A stretch of DNA of 64,000 nucleotides from Candidatus Poribacteria bacterium. GTDB lineage: Bacteria > Poribacteria > WGA-4E > WGA-3G. Below the pieces are notes generated by a model that did no database searches, had not been told where the DNA came from, and saw only the letters and a list, made by a program, of their open reading frames with translations. Numbering within the stretch: the first letter of the stretch is position 1; each line of letters opens with the position of its first letter. A program made the translations under genes and the position numbers. Below, in pieces: positions 52,325 through 61,948 of the stretch. The DNA lies in NCBI GenBank assembly GCA_028820635.1, contig JAPPIG010000038.1, positions 54,202 to 118,201 on the forward strand, read 5' to 3'.

Positions 52325-53515
52325 CTATAACTCATCCACATTTGTCCGAATTTTCTGAAACGCATCTAAAATCAGTTGCATGTCGTCTGTGTCGCCTAAA
52401 AACATTGCATGTCCAAAACTGCAGACCTCTTCCTGATACACCCGTTCTGCTTCTGGGCAGTGAACCTTGCTATAATCAATTGCGCGGTCGCCAAGGTGTT
52501 CACGAGGCAATCCGAGTTGATCAAACCATTCTGGATTACTAAAAGGACCCTCGTTATAGATAGGTTGTCCGTGTGCCCCGACACCACATGGAACGCCCTC
52601 TGCACCAAGTGCCTCAAAAAACCTGCCGCGTGAAATGCCACCGAATTCCTCAGATACGAAACGGAAATCCCAATAGTAGAAACACCACCGTGTGACGCGT
52701 TCGTCGCGTGGAATCGGATGAATTCCCTCTATTGCTTCCATACCCTTCATAAGATATGCGATATTTCGTTCGCGTGTTTCTACCTGCTCATCAAACCGTT
52801 CCAATTGAGATAGTAAGAGCGCAGCTTGGAGATTTGTCATCCGCATATTCAAATTTGCGACTTGCCCCGCGCTGTTTGCGAGCGCTTCATCGTTTGTAAT
52901 CACCATCCCACCTTCACCGCACGTCAGCGTTTTACCTATCTGAAAACTAAACGTGCCGAGATGCCCAATTGAACCCATCCCTTTTCCACGCCATTGCGAG
53001 CCGTGTGCGTGTGCACAATCTTCAATCACCTTAAGATTGTGTCTGTCTGCAATATCCATGATAGCGTCCATATCGGCAGGGTAACCACCGTTATGCACCG
53101 GGATAATTGCCCGTGTTCGCGGCGTAATTGCCGCTTCAATAGCATCAGGGGCGATATTATAGGTGAGTGGGTCTATGTCAACAATAACCGGTACTGCATT
53201 GACACACACAACCGATGTTCCGGTTGCAACAAATGTGAGTGCTGGAACGATGACCTCATCACCTGCGGTGACGCCAGCAGCCTTGAGCGCACATTGCAAC
53301 GCCACAGTGCCGTTCGCAAGTGGAATGCCGTATTTAGCATCTTGATACGCAGCAAACTTTTCACCGACTTCGTCAACTTTTTCGCGCCTGTTCCATGCCC
53401 CGCTACGTAATACCTCTAACAGCGCGTTTTCCTCTGTTTCATCAAAAATTGGCCAACTTTTACCCAAGCCGCTTTTGACAACGGGTTCACCACCATTTAT
53501 TGCTAACTTTGCCAT
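52325..53515 (-). CDS. DegT/DnrJ/EryC1 aminotransferase with an apparent internal deletion
   Basis: A 396-residue PLP-dependent sugar-aminotransferase-like enzyme. NGTVALQCALKAAGV, VIEDCAHAHGSQWRG (Asp166) and the PLP lysine in FSFQIGKTLTCGEGGMV (Lys195) are intact. Between TNDEALANSAGQ and NLNMRMTNLQAALL, around residues 213-222, the roughly 20 residues that normally carry a GR....Y stretch before the NxRM motif are missing, an in-frame loss near 52850-52880. It resembles AHBA-synthase-like family members of Poribacteria. AGGAGGACATAG precedes the ATG. Confidence 0.82.
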   Translation of the reverse strand: MAKLAINGGEPVVKSGLGKSWPIFDETEENALLEVLRSGAWNRREKVDEVGEKFAAYQDAKYGIPLANGTVALQCALKAAGVTAGDEVIVPALTFVATGTSVVCVNAVPVIVDIDPLTYNIAPDAIEAAITPRTRAIIPVHNGGYPADMDAIMDIADRHNLKVIEDCAHAHGSQWRGKGMGSIGHLGTFSFQIGKTLTCGEGGMVITNDEALANSAGQVANLNMRMTNLQAALLLSQLERFDEQVETRERNIAYLMKGMEAIEGIHPIPRDERVTRWCFYYWDFRFVSEEFGGISRGRFFEALGAEGVPCGVGAHGQPIYNEGPFSNPEWFDQLGLPREHLGDRAIDYSKVHCPEAERVYQEEVCSFGHAMFLGDTDDMQLILDAFQKIRTNVDEL

Positions 53516-53548
53516 ATCTATGTCCTCCTGTTTTCGTAGATACCTTGA

Positions 53549-54880
53549 TTAGCGATTAACTTCTAAAAGTTGTAAATTTGGAATCTGCTTGCGAAGCCTG
53601 CGAATTGATGTCTTATCCTGAATTGGGTTACCCTTTATAACTAAATGTGAAAGATTCTTAAGATTTCCGAGGATGCCGATGTCGCTGATTTGGTTATCTG
53701 CAAGATTTAATATAGTGAGTTTTGTCAAATTTGAGAGGGGTTTTATGTCGTTGATTTGATTACCCATAAGTGATAATCCATCAAGTTTTGTCATTCCCGT
53801 AAGTGGTGTAATATCGCTAATTTGATTATTCTTAAGTGATAAAAGCTCGAGTTCTGTCATTCCCATAAGAGGTGAAATATCACTGATTTTATTCCAGTCA
53901 AGAAATAGGCTTCTCAGCTGCTTGAGTTCTCTTAGAGGTTTTATGTCGCTGATAGAACTGTTCCCAAGTGATAAGAAGGTCAACTGCTTTAATTGACCAA
54001 GTGGTTTTATGTTTTTGATTTGAGTGCCACTGAGTCCTAAGAATGTCAAGTGCGTCATTTCAGCAATCGGCGTAAGGTCCGCGATCTGGTAGTTATAAAG
54101 CACCATAGTTGTGAGTTGTGGTATTTTAGTGAGCAGTGTGATGTCCGCAATTTTACTGACATCAAGCGATAAACTCGTTAGATGCGTCATTGCAGCAATC
54201 GGCGTAAGGTCCGTAATTTGGTAGTTGTAGAGCGTCAAAGATGTAAGTTGTGTCATTTCAGTAATCGGCGTGATGTCTGCAATTTGATTACCATTAAGTG
54301 ATAAACTCGTAAGTTGTGTCAATTTCGTGAGTGGCGTAAGGTCATTGATTTGATTTAGATCAAGTTTTAGGTGCGTAAGTTGGGACAATTCCATGAGCAC
54401 TCCAAAGAGGTGTGTTGGCGCGCTGATATGATGCTTTTGGAGTTCTAAGTTTGTGAGTTGTTTTAACCTTGCGATGGGGCTAATGTCGTCTATTTTGTTC
54501 TTGGAAAGGTGTAACGTGTTAAGTTCAGTCAAATCAACGAGAGGTTTAATGTTGTGGATTTGATTGTCACTAAGTGATAAGTTCCTGAGTTGCGTTAACT
54601 TTGAGAGGGGAGTGATGTTCCTAATTTTGTTAACGTCAAGCCATAAACTTCTTAAATTTACTGCTTTTTCTAAACCATTCAGTTTTTTTATCCCTCTACT
54701 AAAAGCCTCCAAGTTTTTTAACTCTCTTAGATCTTCTTGTAAAATAGGGGTGTTTGGGTCTAAACCAAGTTCTGCTCGCACGGCAGCGGCTAAATTGGGA
54801 TCAGAGATTTTTACAGATCCTGGTGGTGAACAACTGATGAATACAATGAAAAGCACAAAAAGCAGGCTAATATGTCTCAT
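53549..54880 (-). CDS. Leucine-rich-repeat lipoprotein, internalin-like
   Basis: A 443-residue surface protein. The signal ends in a lipobox (FVLFIVFISC, Cys17), so it is probably anchored in a membrane. The short cap SDPNLAAAVRAELGLDPNTP is followed by about fifteen 22-residue LRRs of the type LTSLSLNGNQIADITPI, with near-identical repeats such as AEMTHLT and YNYQIADLTPIA. LRR proteins are typically adhesins or protein-protein interaction surfaces. Shares the repeat type with 666-2690 but lacks a catalytic or dockerin domain. A TATAAT lies about 30 bases upstream on the minus strand. Confidence 0.85.
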   Translation of the reverse strand: MRHISLLFVLFIVFISCSPPGSVKISDPNLAAAVRAELGLDPNTPILQEDLRELKNLEAFSRGIKKLNGLEKAVNLRSLWLDVNKIRNITPLSKLTQLRNLSLSDNQIHNIKPLVDLTELNTLHLSKNKIDDISPIARLKQLTNLELQKHHISAPTHLFGVLMELSQLTHLKLDLNQINDLTPLTKLTQLTSLSLNGNQIADITPITEMTQLTSLTLYNYQITDLTPIAAMTHLTSLSLDVSKIADITLLTKIPQLTTMVLYNYQIADLTPIAEMTHLTFLGLSGTQIKNIKPLGQLKQLTFLSLGNSSISDIKPLRELKQLRSLFLDWNKISDISPLMGMTELELLSLKNNQISDITPLTGMTKLDGLSLMGNQINDIKPLSNLTKLTILNLADNQISDIGILGNLKNLSHLVIKGNPIQDKTSIRRLRKQIPNLQLLEVNR

Positions 54881-54987
54881 GACACAAATTCTCCATCAAT
54901 TAGATTAACTGCATTATAGCAGCAAATTTAGATGCCGTCTATAATCTGATATGATTATTTTCAATGTAGAATAGAGTACAATATTTC

Positions 54988-55016
54988 TTGCAGATTCTAT
55001 CTGAATCCGCTATAGT
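54988..55016 (+). promoter_or_regulatory. Possible promoter giving a leaderless mRNA for the P1 peptidase
   Basis: TTGCAG (54988-54993) and TATAGT (55011-55016) are 17 bases apart, and the -10 box ends six bases before the ATG at 55023. A transcript started at the usual distance would begin near the ATG and have no ribosome-binding leader, consistent with the absence of a Shine-Dalgarno motif. Confidence 0.45.
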
Positions 55017-55022
55017 CATGAT

Positions 55023-55934
55023 ATGACACCTACAAACCGAACACTCACTGCAATTGACGGAATCAAGGTTGGGCATGCTACCGATACGACAGCACGGACA
55101 GGGTGTACTGTAATCCTCTGTCCAGAAGGTGCAACAGCTGGCGTTGATGTACGCGGGGCTGCTCCCGGTTCGCGAGAAACAGAAGCGATTCGTCCGGGAC
55201 GCTTAATCCAAAAAGTGCATGCGATACTTCTGACAGGTGGCAGTGCTTTTGGGTTGGATGCTGCAGGCGGTGTTGTCCAATACCTTGAAGAAAAGGGTGT
55301 CGGATTTCCGGCAGGTACCGTTCGTGTGCCGATTGTTCCCGCGGCTGTGATTTTCGACTTACATGTTGGGGACGCAAGGGTGCGTCCTGATAGGGAAATG
55401 GGATATCAAGCATGTGTGAATGCTACAACAGAACCAGTAGCAATGGGGACTGTCGGAGCAGGAACAGGGGCAACTGTAGGTAAAGCACCCGGTGTTACAC
55501 CTGCATCGGGCGGTGTGGGTTCAGCGTGTAGACACCTCAATTCCGGTTTAATCGTTGTTGCGCTTGTAGTTGTGAATGCGTTGGGGAACGTAGTGAATCC
55601 TACAACTGGTGAAATCGTTGCGGGTGGGAAAGAAAACGGTTGTTTTGTAGACATCACGGAGCGACTCTTAGATGCAAGTATTACCTCATGGACAAACACA
55701 ACCATCGGTGTTGTTGCCACAAATGCCACGCTTTCCGTTGCAGAAGCGACACGGGTTGCAGAGATGGCACACGACGGTATGGCGCGCGCTATCCGCCCAT
55801 CACATACTATGTTTGATGGTGATACGCTTTTTACCCTTGCTACTGGGACACATACCGGCAGCAGTGTGAATACTATCGGCATCCTCGCTGCGGAAGTTGT
55901 TGCCGAGGCGATAGTTAATGCTGTAACCCTCTAA
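55023..55934 (+). CDS. P1-family (DmpA/NylC-like) N-terminal nucleophile peptidase
   Basis: A 303-residue aminopeptidase/amidase-like protein. GIKVGHATDTTARTGCTVIL, HAILLTGGSAFGLDAAGGV and GTVGAGTGATVGK match the DmpA/BapA/NylC fold. The self-cleavage point expected before the nucleophilic Thr is seen in SWTNTTIGVVATNA (Asn225-Thr226), as in NylC. HTMFDGDTLFTLATG completes the active site. Acts on beta-peptides, D-amino peptides or cyclic amides in known relatives; substrate here unknown. No signal peptide. Confidence 0.88.
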   Translation: MTPTNRTLTAIDGIKVGHATDTTARTGCTVILCPEGATAGVDVRGAAPGSRETEAIRPGRLIQKVHAILLTGGSAFGLDAAGGVVQYLEEKGVGFPAGTVRVPIVPAAVIFDLHVGDARVRPDREMGYQACVNATTEPVAMGTVGAGTGATVGKAPGVTPASGGVGSACRHLNSGLIVVALVVVNALGNVVNPTTGEIVAGGKENGCFVDITERLLDASITSWTNTTIGVVATNATLSVAEATRVAEMAHDGMARAIRPSHTMFDGDTLFTLATGTHTGSSVNTIGILAAEVVAEAIVNAVTL

Positions 55935-56154
55935 GTCGTTGAAAGAAAAGGTAAGAGAATAAAGGCGATTTTTCGGAAGTCCCTGCTACACATTTGGATC
56001 ATTTTATTTGGAATTGGGTGCAGAATTTGCGCGAGAGGTAAGCACACGATATATCCAGACATACTGTAGAACTTGGTAAAGTAGCGGAGATAAACCGCAG
56101 AAAGCATTCTCTAAACGAAAACCTGTTATTGTGCGTACGCGTGTGAAGCGCGAG

Positions 56155-56856
56155 TTACGGGTTTGTCCCCGGTAAGATGATGTAACCGCGAGATGCCGCA
56201 TCTTCTTGCATCTCCTGCTCAACCTGTTCTTTCTGCTGCTCAATCTGTTCTTGTATGGCCGCTTCATCTATCATTTGAGGATTCGCCCAGTATTCAGGTC
56301 CTTGATATTCAGTCCCGTGATGTTCCGCGTATGCCCGCAACCACTGACGCCTCCGTTCTCGGAGATGTAGTGCTTTGCCGTTGAGTTCCTCGGAGATTGC
56401 GTTCGCTTCATCGACAGAGATGCTTTGAGTCTCAAGGGCGTTGTAGAATCCGTTGGCCATGTCATTTATTTTCTCCTGGAGTTGCGCCAGTTTCAGTTTT
56501 TCTGCATGGAGCTGGGCGGCCACCGGATCTGCAATCGGTTCGGCCTCTTCAACATTTTGCGAGCGTTCCTCTGGGACAGGTTGTTCCTGTGTCTCATCGC
56601 TTGCGAGTTCGGAGGGGTGTGGTGTAGCATGCCATTTGTCACCGTGCCTGTGTTCCTCGCCAGTTTCGGCGTCGAATTTCTCTTGGTTCTCAATGGTGTT
56701 TTCTGCATCAGCGGTGCCTTTGGTTGCGGCATCATTAGGTGCGGGCGGTTTGGGTAGCGATGCCTCAAACCGCTTCATTTCCCATTGTGCGTAAAAGTGC
56801 AAGCCGAGACCAAGGGTAATGATAATACCGATGATGATTACAAATGAACGAGTCAT
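56155..56856 (-). CDS. Membrane-anchored protein with His-rich HGDKWH motif, unrecognised
   Basis: A 233-residue protein with one N-terminal anchor (FVIIIGIIITLGLGLHFYA) and an otherwise soluble, Glu/Gln/Pro-rich sequence. Motif EEHRHGDKWHATPH (about 67-80) resembles YWHGDHWHRYDE of the protein at 11823-12686. The rest is helical (EKLKLAQLQEKINDMANGFY, SEELNGKALHLRERRRQWL) and may be coiled-coil, ending with a Gln/Glu-rich helix (AIQEQIEQQKEQVEQEMQ). GGAGAAAGG precedes the ATG. No family known; metal binding is inference from the histidines. About 220 bases before its 3' end (55935-56154) hold no gene. Confidence 0.55.
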   Translation of the reverse strand: MTRSFVIIIGIIITLGLGLHFYAQWEMKRFEASLPKPPAPNDAATKGTADAENTIENQEKFDAETGEEHRHGDKWHATPHPSELASDETQEQPVPEERSQNVEEAEPIADPVAAQLHAEKLKLAQLQEKINDMANGFYNALETQSISVDEANAISEELNGKALHLRERRRQWLRAYAEHHGTEYQGPEYWANPQMIDEAAIQEQIEQQKEQVEQEMQEDAASRGYIILPGTNP

Positions 56857-57086
56857 GACCTTTCTCCTATTTTAAGGATAACACCTACAAAAGTGTTTAT
56901 CAACTTAAATTACATCAAAAAACGTCTTTTTTAGGAATTTTATCATTTTTTGCCCAAAAAAGCTTTTTGCCAAATTTGAAAGGTTAATATCAACGTGAGT
57001 TCGATAAAAAATCTGGTGAGATATAACAGATCTTGTTAACCAATACATTCTGATAGACAGATGAAAACAGAGCGGATGAGTTGTTA

Positions 57087-58493
57087 TCAGATGTCAGCTA
57101 TTGGTTGCCCGCGCATCGCTGGTGGAATGTCAATGCCGAATTCTTTTAGCACTGTCGGTGCGATGTCGTATAAGCTTTTCGTTGGAACAAGTCCACGCTT
57201 CTGTCTACCATCTTTGATAATAAACAAGCCCATCTCAGCGTGGTTACAATCGTCAGGACCGGTGTCGTTTTCGTAGGTATAGATACTGTTGTACCCTACA
57301 CTTCCCACTGAACGCCAATAGAGATCACCGAAATAAACAATGAGGTCAGGCGCAATGTTGCGGCACTCCCTATATACTTCCTCTGGCTTAAAAACGCGTG
57401 TATCAATATTCTGTCCCGATTCGTCTACAATCCCTTCAAGCTGTGACTTTAATTCATCACGGACATTTTCGTAGTCTTGCGATTTGACAATCCCATTAGG
57501 TTCTCTCCCTTCAAGGTTGATAAATATTCGGGCGTAATATCCGCCTTCACCCCACGCCTTTGTCTGCTGCCAATCTACCATGTCTGTGGTAAATCGGGTA
57601 ATACCTTGCGGTTCGGTTTTTAGAGTCAAATAACCGTGTTTTTGTAGCCATTCGTTGACACAGATACCGCCATCCATCCTTTTTGCGCCATGATCTGAAA
57701 CAATCATAACAGTAGTGTCGTCATCAACACACGCTAACATTTGTCCAAGTTCTTCATCAAGCGTGCGATAATAGTTCTGCATTGTCCCAGCAAACGGTGA
57801 ATTCGGTTCATATTTAGGATGCGTTTTATCCCAAAATCGCCAGAATGCGTGATGAAGTCGGTCAGAACCCATTTCCACCATCATGAAGAAATCCCATGCT
57901 TTTTTCTGAAGCAGATAACGGGCGAATTTGAATCGCTCGCGTGTCATTTTCAGGAGCTGCTGTTCTAATTCAGCGCGTTTATCGGTGCGAAAATTTGGAA
58001 TATCAATCATATAGTCAGGAACAACTTGTGCGATTTCACGTGTAAGTCTCGGTGGAAAGGTCCATTGTAGGTTAGATTGCGTCAACGGGGAATTGAGATC
58101 GCCTGGGGTGAGAAAACTGGTAACCATCCATCCTGGAAACGGTTTCGCTGGATAGGTAAGCGGCACTCCTAACACCACAGATCGTTTTTGCGCTTGTCCA
58201 AGTAAATCCCAGAGTGTTGGCACCTGCACCGCGTGTGCGTTGGCAATGGTGAGTGCATCGTAGGTATAATCCAAACGGTTGCGAAAGCCATAGATACCAA
58301 GTTCACCCGGATCACGACTTGTCATCATGCACATCCACGCTGGCACGGTAATAGGCGGTATTGTGCTTTCTAATTGTCCGTAGATACCCGCTTGCATCAA
58401 GCGGTGTGTATTGGGCATGTCGTCTTTGAATGCATCAAAGACCAATTCAGGTGCAGCACAATCCCAACCGATAATGAGTACCTGCTTTTTCAT
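57087..58493 (-). CDS. Alkaline-phosphatase-superfamily phosphodiesterase/nucleotide pyrophosphatase-like protein
   Basis: A 468-residue metal-dependent hydrolase. VLIIGWDCAAPELVFDAF holds the first metal ligand Asp, ITVPAWMCMMTSRDPGE the nucleophile region (Thr in TIPPITVPAW), and MIVSDHGAKRMDGG the Asp-His pair; HAEMGLFIIKDG contains the last histidine, all in the order of type I phosphodiesterase/nucleotide pyrophosphatases. AAGGAAG precedes ATG 58493; longer versions run into the sulfatase. It follows the sulfatase by ten bases and is probably co-transcribed with it. Substrate unknown. Confidence 0.85.
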   Translation of the reverse strand: MKKQVLIIGWDCAAPELVFDAFKDDMPNTHRLMQAGIYGQLESTIPPITVPAWMCMMTSRDPGELGIYGFRNRLDYTYDALTIANAHAVQVPTLWDLLGQAQKRSVVLGVPLTYPAKPFPGWMVTSFLTPGDLNSPLTQSNLQWTFPPRLTREIAQVVPDYMIDIPNFRTDKRAELEQQLLKMTRERFKFARYLLQKKAWDFFMMVEMGSDRLHHAFWRFWDKTHPKYEPNSPFAGTMQNYYRTLDEELGQMLACVDDDTTVMIVSDHGAKRMDGGICVNEWLQKHGYLTLKTEPQGITRFTTDMVDWQQTKAWGEGGYYARIFINLEGREPNGIVKSQDYENVRDELKSQLEGIVDESGQNIDTRVFKPEEVYRECRNIAPDLIVYFGDLYWRSVGSVGYNSIYTYENDTGPDDCNHAEMGLFIIKDGRQKRGLVPTKSLYDIAPTVLKEFGIDIPPAMRGQPIADI

Positions 58494-58503
58494 GCTTCTT
58501 CCT

Positions 58504-59856
58504 TTATGCCCAGCGCGGGTTTCTTCCACCAAACCGCTGCTCACTGATGTTCCATAACTCCGATAACCCAAGTTGTCGGATGTGGTCTAAGCCTGCAAGA
58601 CACGGATCGTTTATTCGGGTGAGCCACTGCTGAAGTTCTGCCTCTAATTCTTCTTGAAGCGTTTGTGAATCTGCGTCATCAATCAGATTGCTCATCTGAT
58701 ACGGATCATTATCGTTATCATAGAGCAGCCAACCTGTTCCATCGTAATGGCGGGCATAAGTATAGCGATGTGTTCGCACACCGCGCCATTCGCGGAGACC
58801 AAAATTGAACCCTTCACTCCCGTGCAATGGGATTTCAAGCAAAACAGACTGCGGTTCGTCAATTGTCTTGCCGAGCATTGCGTCTGAAAGGTCAATGCCC
58901 TCAACACCCTCTGGAATAGGTAGGTCACACAAAGATAGCATTGATGGCATGAAATCAACGAGGCTTAGTAAAGTATCACGGGTTATGCCTGCAGGAATTT
59001 TGCGGGGCCAACGCATCATGAAAGGGATTCGACTTGATTCGTCCCATGGACGTTCTTTTCTGACGTGCCCGTGGCTACCGAGCATATCGCCATGGTCAGA
59101 TGTATAGACAAGGATAGTATCTTCTGCAATACCGATTTCGTCTAATGCTGTCATCAAACGTCCAAGGTTTTCATCTAAAGCCGTGATATGTGCGTAGTAA
59201 CCTGAAAGATCCTTTCGTGTTGCGGGTGTGTCTACCGCGTTCGGACGTAACTGAATATCCTCTGGTGGATACATCTCTTTATACCGATCTGGAACATGTT
59301 CATACGGATTATGTGGCGGTCCCCAACTCACATATAGACAAAAAGGTTCATCAGCGTGGTCGCGGCAGTATTGAATCGCTTGATCGGTTTGGAACTCCGG
59401 TTCATAGCCGTCAATCTGCATTTTGTTTCCATCGGAATCATGGTAAGGGGCATTGAAATAATTATGATGGCAATTCCACCCCACCCAATGATCAAAACCG
59501 AAACGCATTTCATGCGTAATAAACTTATCCCTCGGCATACCGCCGAGATGCCATTTGCCGATATACCCTGTTGCGTATCCAGCGTCTTTGAAAACCTGCG
59601 CAACTCCCGTTTCAGACAACGGAAGCGGTAAATCGTTGGAAACTGCTTTGTGGCTTAACGGGTGTTTGCCGGTCATCAGACATCCGCGTGCAGGGACACA
59701 GATCGGAACGTTGGTGAAGGTGTTTGGAAAGAACATCCCTTCCTGAGCCAATTGATCCATAGCAGGTGTTTGCACTTGTGGGTTGCCTGCACATCCGACA
59801 TCACATTGACGGTGTTGATCACCAAAAACAAAAATTAAATTAGGTTTTCGTTCCAT
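58504..59856 (-). CDS. Sulfatase (Cys-type, CVPAR motif)
   Basis: A 450-residue sulfatase. Metal ligands lie in VFGDQHRQCDV and YTSDHGDMLGSHG; the formylglycine signature is Cys53 in ICVPARGCLMTGKHP (C-x-P-x-R). KWHLGGMP and NYFNAPYHDSD fit the arylsulfatase/choline-sulfatase group. No signal peptide. Different subfamily from the sulfatase at 5614-6942 (CSPSR, HSHDTG). Operon with the downstream phosphodiesterase-like gene. Confidence 0.88.
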   Translation of the reverse strand: MERKPNLIFVFGDQHRQCDVGCAGNPQVQTPAMDQLAQEGMFFPNTFTNVPICVPARGCLMTGKHPLSHKAVSNDLPLPLSETGVAQVFKDAGYATGYIGKWHLGGMPRDKFITHEMRFGFDHWVGWNCHHNYFNAPYHDSDGNKMQIDGYEPEFQTDQAIQYCRDHADEPFCLYVSWGPPHNPYEHVPDRYKEMYPPEDIQLRPNAVDTPATRKDLSGYYAHITALDENLGRLMTALDEIGIAEDTILVYTSDHGDMLGSHGHVRKERPWDESSRIPFMMRWPRKIPAGITRDTLLSLVDFMPSMLSLCDLPIPEGVEGIDLSDAMLGKTIDEPQSVLLEIPLHGSEGFNFGLREWRGVRTHRYTYARHYDGTGWLLYDNDNDPYQMSNLIDDADSQTLQEELEAELQQWLTRINDPCLAGLDHIRQLGLSELWNISEQRFGGRNPRWA

Positions 59857-59912
59857 TATTTCTCCTATTTCTAATACTAAAGTGAACTTTGAAATTAAAG
59901 AGACACATTTTC

Positions 59913-60017
59913 TGTAGGAGCGACCTCCGAATCACGACTCAACCTATTAGCCGTCGGGAATCGGAGTTCCCTCCTACAAAGAGGGATGTTGTGTAAGAGC
60001 GACCTCCGAATCGCGAC
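59913..60017. repeat. Dispersed REP-like element, one full hairpin and one partial copy
   Basis: TGTAGGAG with AGCGACCTCCGAATCACGAC (59919-59938) faces GGAATCGGAGTT and CCCTCCTACA (to 59978), giving a 66-base imperfect hairpin. AGCGACCTCCGAATCGCGAC is repeated at 59998-60017, and the same arms recur at 63561-63580 and 63733-63749. Intergenic, between the sulfatase and WD40 genes; such elements are typical of short non-autonomous repeats. Confidence 0.75.
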
Positions 60018-60070
60018 CTTTACCCGCAAAATTTCGGTAGACACTCCACTATAATGTGGGTATGCGCAGC

Positions 60071-61948
60071 CTAATCCACATTATCAACCGTGATGTCCGA
60101 CAAATACACAGTGCCATCACTCACACTCGCCAGCGTTTCCCCATCAGGACTGATGGCAACTCTCATAACAGAACCCAGATGCGCTTTTAGTGTTTGAAGA
60201 AGGGTACCAGTGTGCACATCCCACAACATAACGGTGCGATCACCAGCCCCACTCGCTAATATCTTTCCATCAGGACTGAACACTACACTATAGAGTTCCC
60301 TCTGATGTTCTTTCAGCGTCCGAAGCAGTTCACCCGACGATGCATCCCATAAACGTACAGTCAGGTCATGACCGCCACTTGCGATCGTCTTTCCATCCGG
60401 ACTGAATGCTATGCCTCTAACAAAATCCGTATGTTTATCAAACGTCAAAACAGGTGCGCCGGTGTGTACATCCCACGTGCGCACGGTGTTGTCACGACCC
60501 CCGCTTGCCAACAGAGAACCGTCCGGACTGAATACCACCCGATTGACCCAACTCCGATGGTCTGTCATCATATTTATTTGTTTACCTGTTTGCATATCCC
60601 ACAAAAAGATGGTGCCATTACCACTGCCACTCGCCAGCGTTTTGCCGTCTGGACTAAATGCAACGGTTGTGACCAGAAGTTTATGTCCAATTAGCGACGG
60701 AAGCGCAGCACCTGTTTTTAAATCCCATAACCCCACGGTATTGTCCGCACTGCCACTTGCTAATATTTGTCCATCAGGACTGAACGCTACGCTTGCAACA
60801 GGCTTAGTATGCCCTTTTAGTGTTCGAAGCAATGCACTTGTCTGCGGATCCCACAAACGCACGGTATTGTTCCATGTGCCACCTGCCAGTGTTTTACCAT
60901 CCGGACTGAACGCTATGCTAAAGACACGCTGCATATGCTCTACCATCTTCCGAAGTTCATTGCCAGTTTCCACATCCCACAATCGCACGGTGCTGTCCCC
61001 GTCTCCGCTCATCAATGTCTTCCCATCTGGGCTAAATGCAACGCTGATGCCTCCAGATGTATGCCCAGATAACACTGACAACTGTGCCCCTGTTTGCACA
61101 TCCCACAAGCGAATAGTTTTATCCCAGCTCCCACTCGCCAGCGTTTTCCCATCCGGACTGAACACTACACTAACGACAGAATTGTCATGCGTAGTCAACG
61201 TCTGAAGGGATACGCCTGTTTGTGCAACCCACAAACGGATGGTCTCGTCATTACTCGCGCTTGCCAGCGTTTTGCCATCCGGACTAAGCGCAACGTCTAA
61301 AACTTTATCCCGATGCGCTATGAACCTGCGCAGCGATTTCCCCGTCTCCACATCCCAGGTCCGAGACATTTTGTCCGCGCTTCCACTTGCGAGTGTTTTT
61401 CCATCCGGACTAAACGTTATGCTTGTAACAGCCCCAATATGCCCTTCAAGCGTCCGCAGATGTGCGCCAGTTTTCACATCCCACAGACGGATGGTCTCAT
61501 CTTCACTGCTACTTGCTAACAGAGAACCATCCGGACTAAACGCTACGTCTGTCGTCGGCTGTTCATGTCCGTGCATTATCCAAAGTTCAGTACCAGTGCG
61601 CGCATCCCATAAACGGACGGTTTTATCATCACTCCCACTTGCCAACAGAGAATCGTCCGGACTGAACGCTACGTTCTTAACCCTCCTCGTATGCCCTGCT
61701 ATTAGATTAAGTGCTTTATCCGTTTCTGTGTCATACACCCAAATGCCGATGCTACACGCGACCGCCAAGCGTTTCCCATCATTGGAAAGTGCTATATTTC
61801 CAGTTATTGAACCTTTACCAATCCGTGCCTTGACACCTTCGGGTAAATGCCACAAATGCCAATCTTGTGTATCTTGAGCGATGGTGTTTTGGGAAATAAT
61901 ACACATCGCTATTCCAATCGTTAAGATCAAAACCAGGGCATTTTTCAT
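60071..61948 (-). CDS. Secreted WD40 protein with 14 repeats
   Basis: A 625-residue protein with a Sec signal (NALVLILTIGIAMCIISQNT, cleavage near IAQDT). Fourteen WD40 units follow, e.g. VAFSPDGKTLASGSADNTVG and VRLWDVKTG, most ending in WD plus TG. Fourteen units allow two seven-bladed beta-propellers or one large ring. No enzyme domain is attached, so it is a binding or scaffold protein outside the cytoplasm. AAAGGA lies before ATG 61948; the in-frame ATG 42 bases earlier lacks one. Confidence 0.85.
   Translation of the reverse strand: MKNALVLILTIGIAMCIISQNTIAQDTQDWHLWHLPEGVKARIGKGSITGNIALSNDGKRLAVACSIGIWVYDTETDKALNLIAGHTRRVKNVAFSPDDSLLASGSDDKTVRLWDARTGTELWIMHGHEQPTTDVAFSPDGSLLASSSEDETIRLWDVKTGAHLRTLEGHIGAVTSITFSPDGKTLASGSADKMSRTWDVETGKSLRRFIAHRDKVLDVALSPDGKTLASASNDETIRLWVAQTGVSLQTLTTHDNSVVSVVFSPDGKTLASGSWDKTIRLWDVQTGAQLSVLSGHTSGGISVAFSPDGKTLMSGDGDSTVRLWDVETGNELRKMVEHMQRVFSIAFSPDGKTLAGGTWNNTVRLWDPQTSALLRTLKGHTKPVASVAFSPDGQILASGSADNTVGLWDLKTGAALPSLIGHKLLVTTVAFSPDGKTLASGSGNGTIFLWDMQTGKQINMMTDHRSWVNRVVFSPDGSLLASGGRDNTVRTWDVHTGAPVLTFDKHTDFVRGIAFSPDGKTIASGGHDLTVRLWDASSGELLRTLKEHQRELYSVVFSPDGKILASGAGDRTVMLWDVHTGTLLQTLKAHLGSVMRVAISPDGETLASVSDGTVYLSDITVDNVD

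Noticed and set aside
55406..55882. Minus-strand frame opposite the P1 peptidase
   Set aside because: Shadow of a well-conserved gene; no start signal.
56397..56794. Several plus-strand frames opposite the anchored His-motif protein
   Set aside because: Three overlapping frames arise from the biased composition of the minus-strand gene; that gene has a ribosome site and membrane anchor.
60411..61877. Plus-strand frames opposite the WD40 gene
   Set aside because: Periodic antisense of WD40 repeats, no independent start signals.
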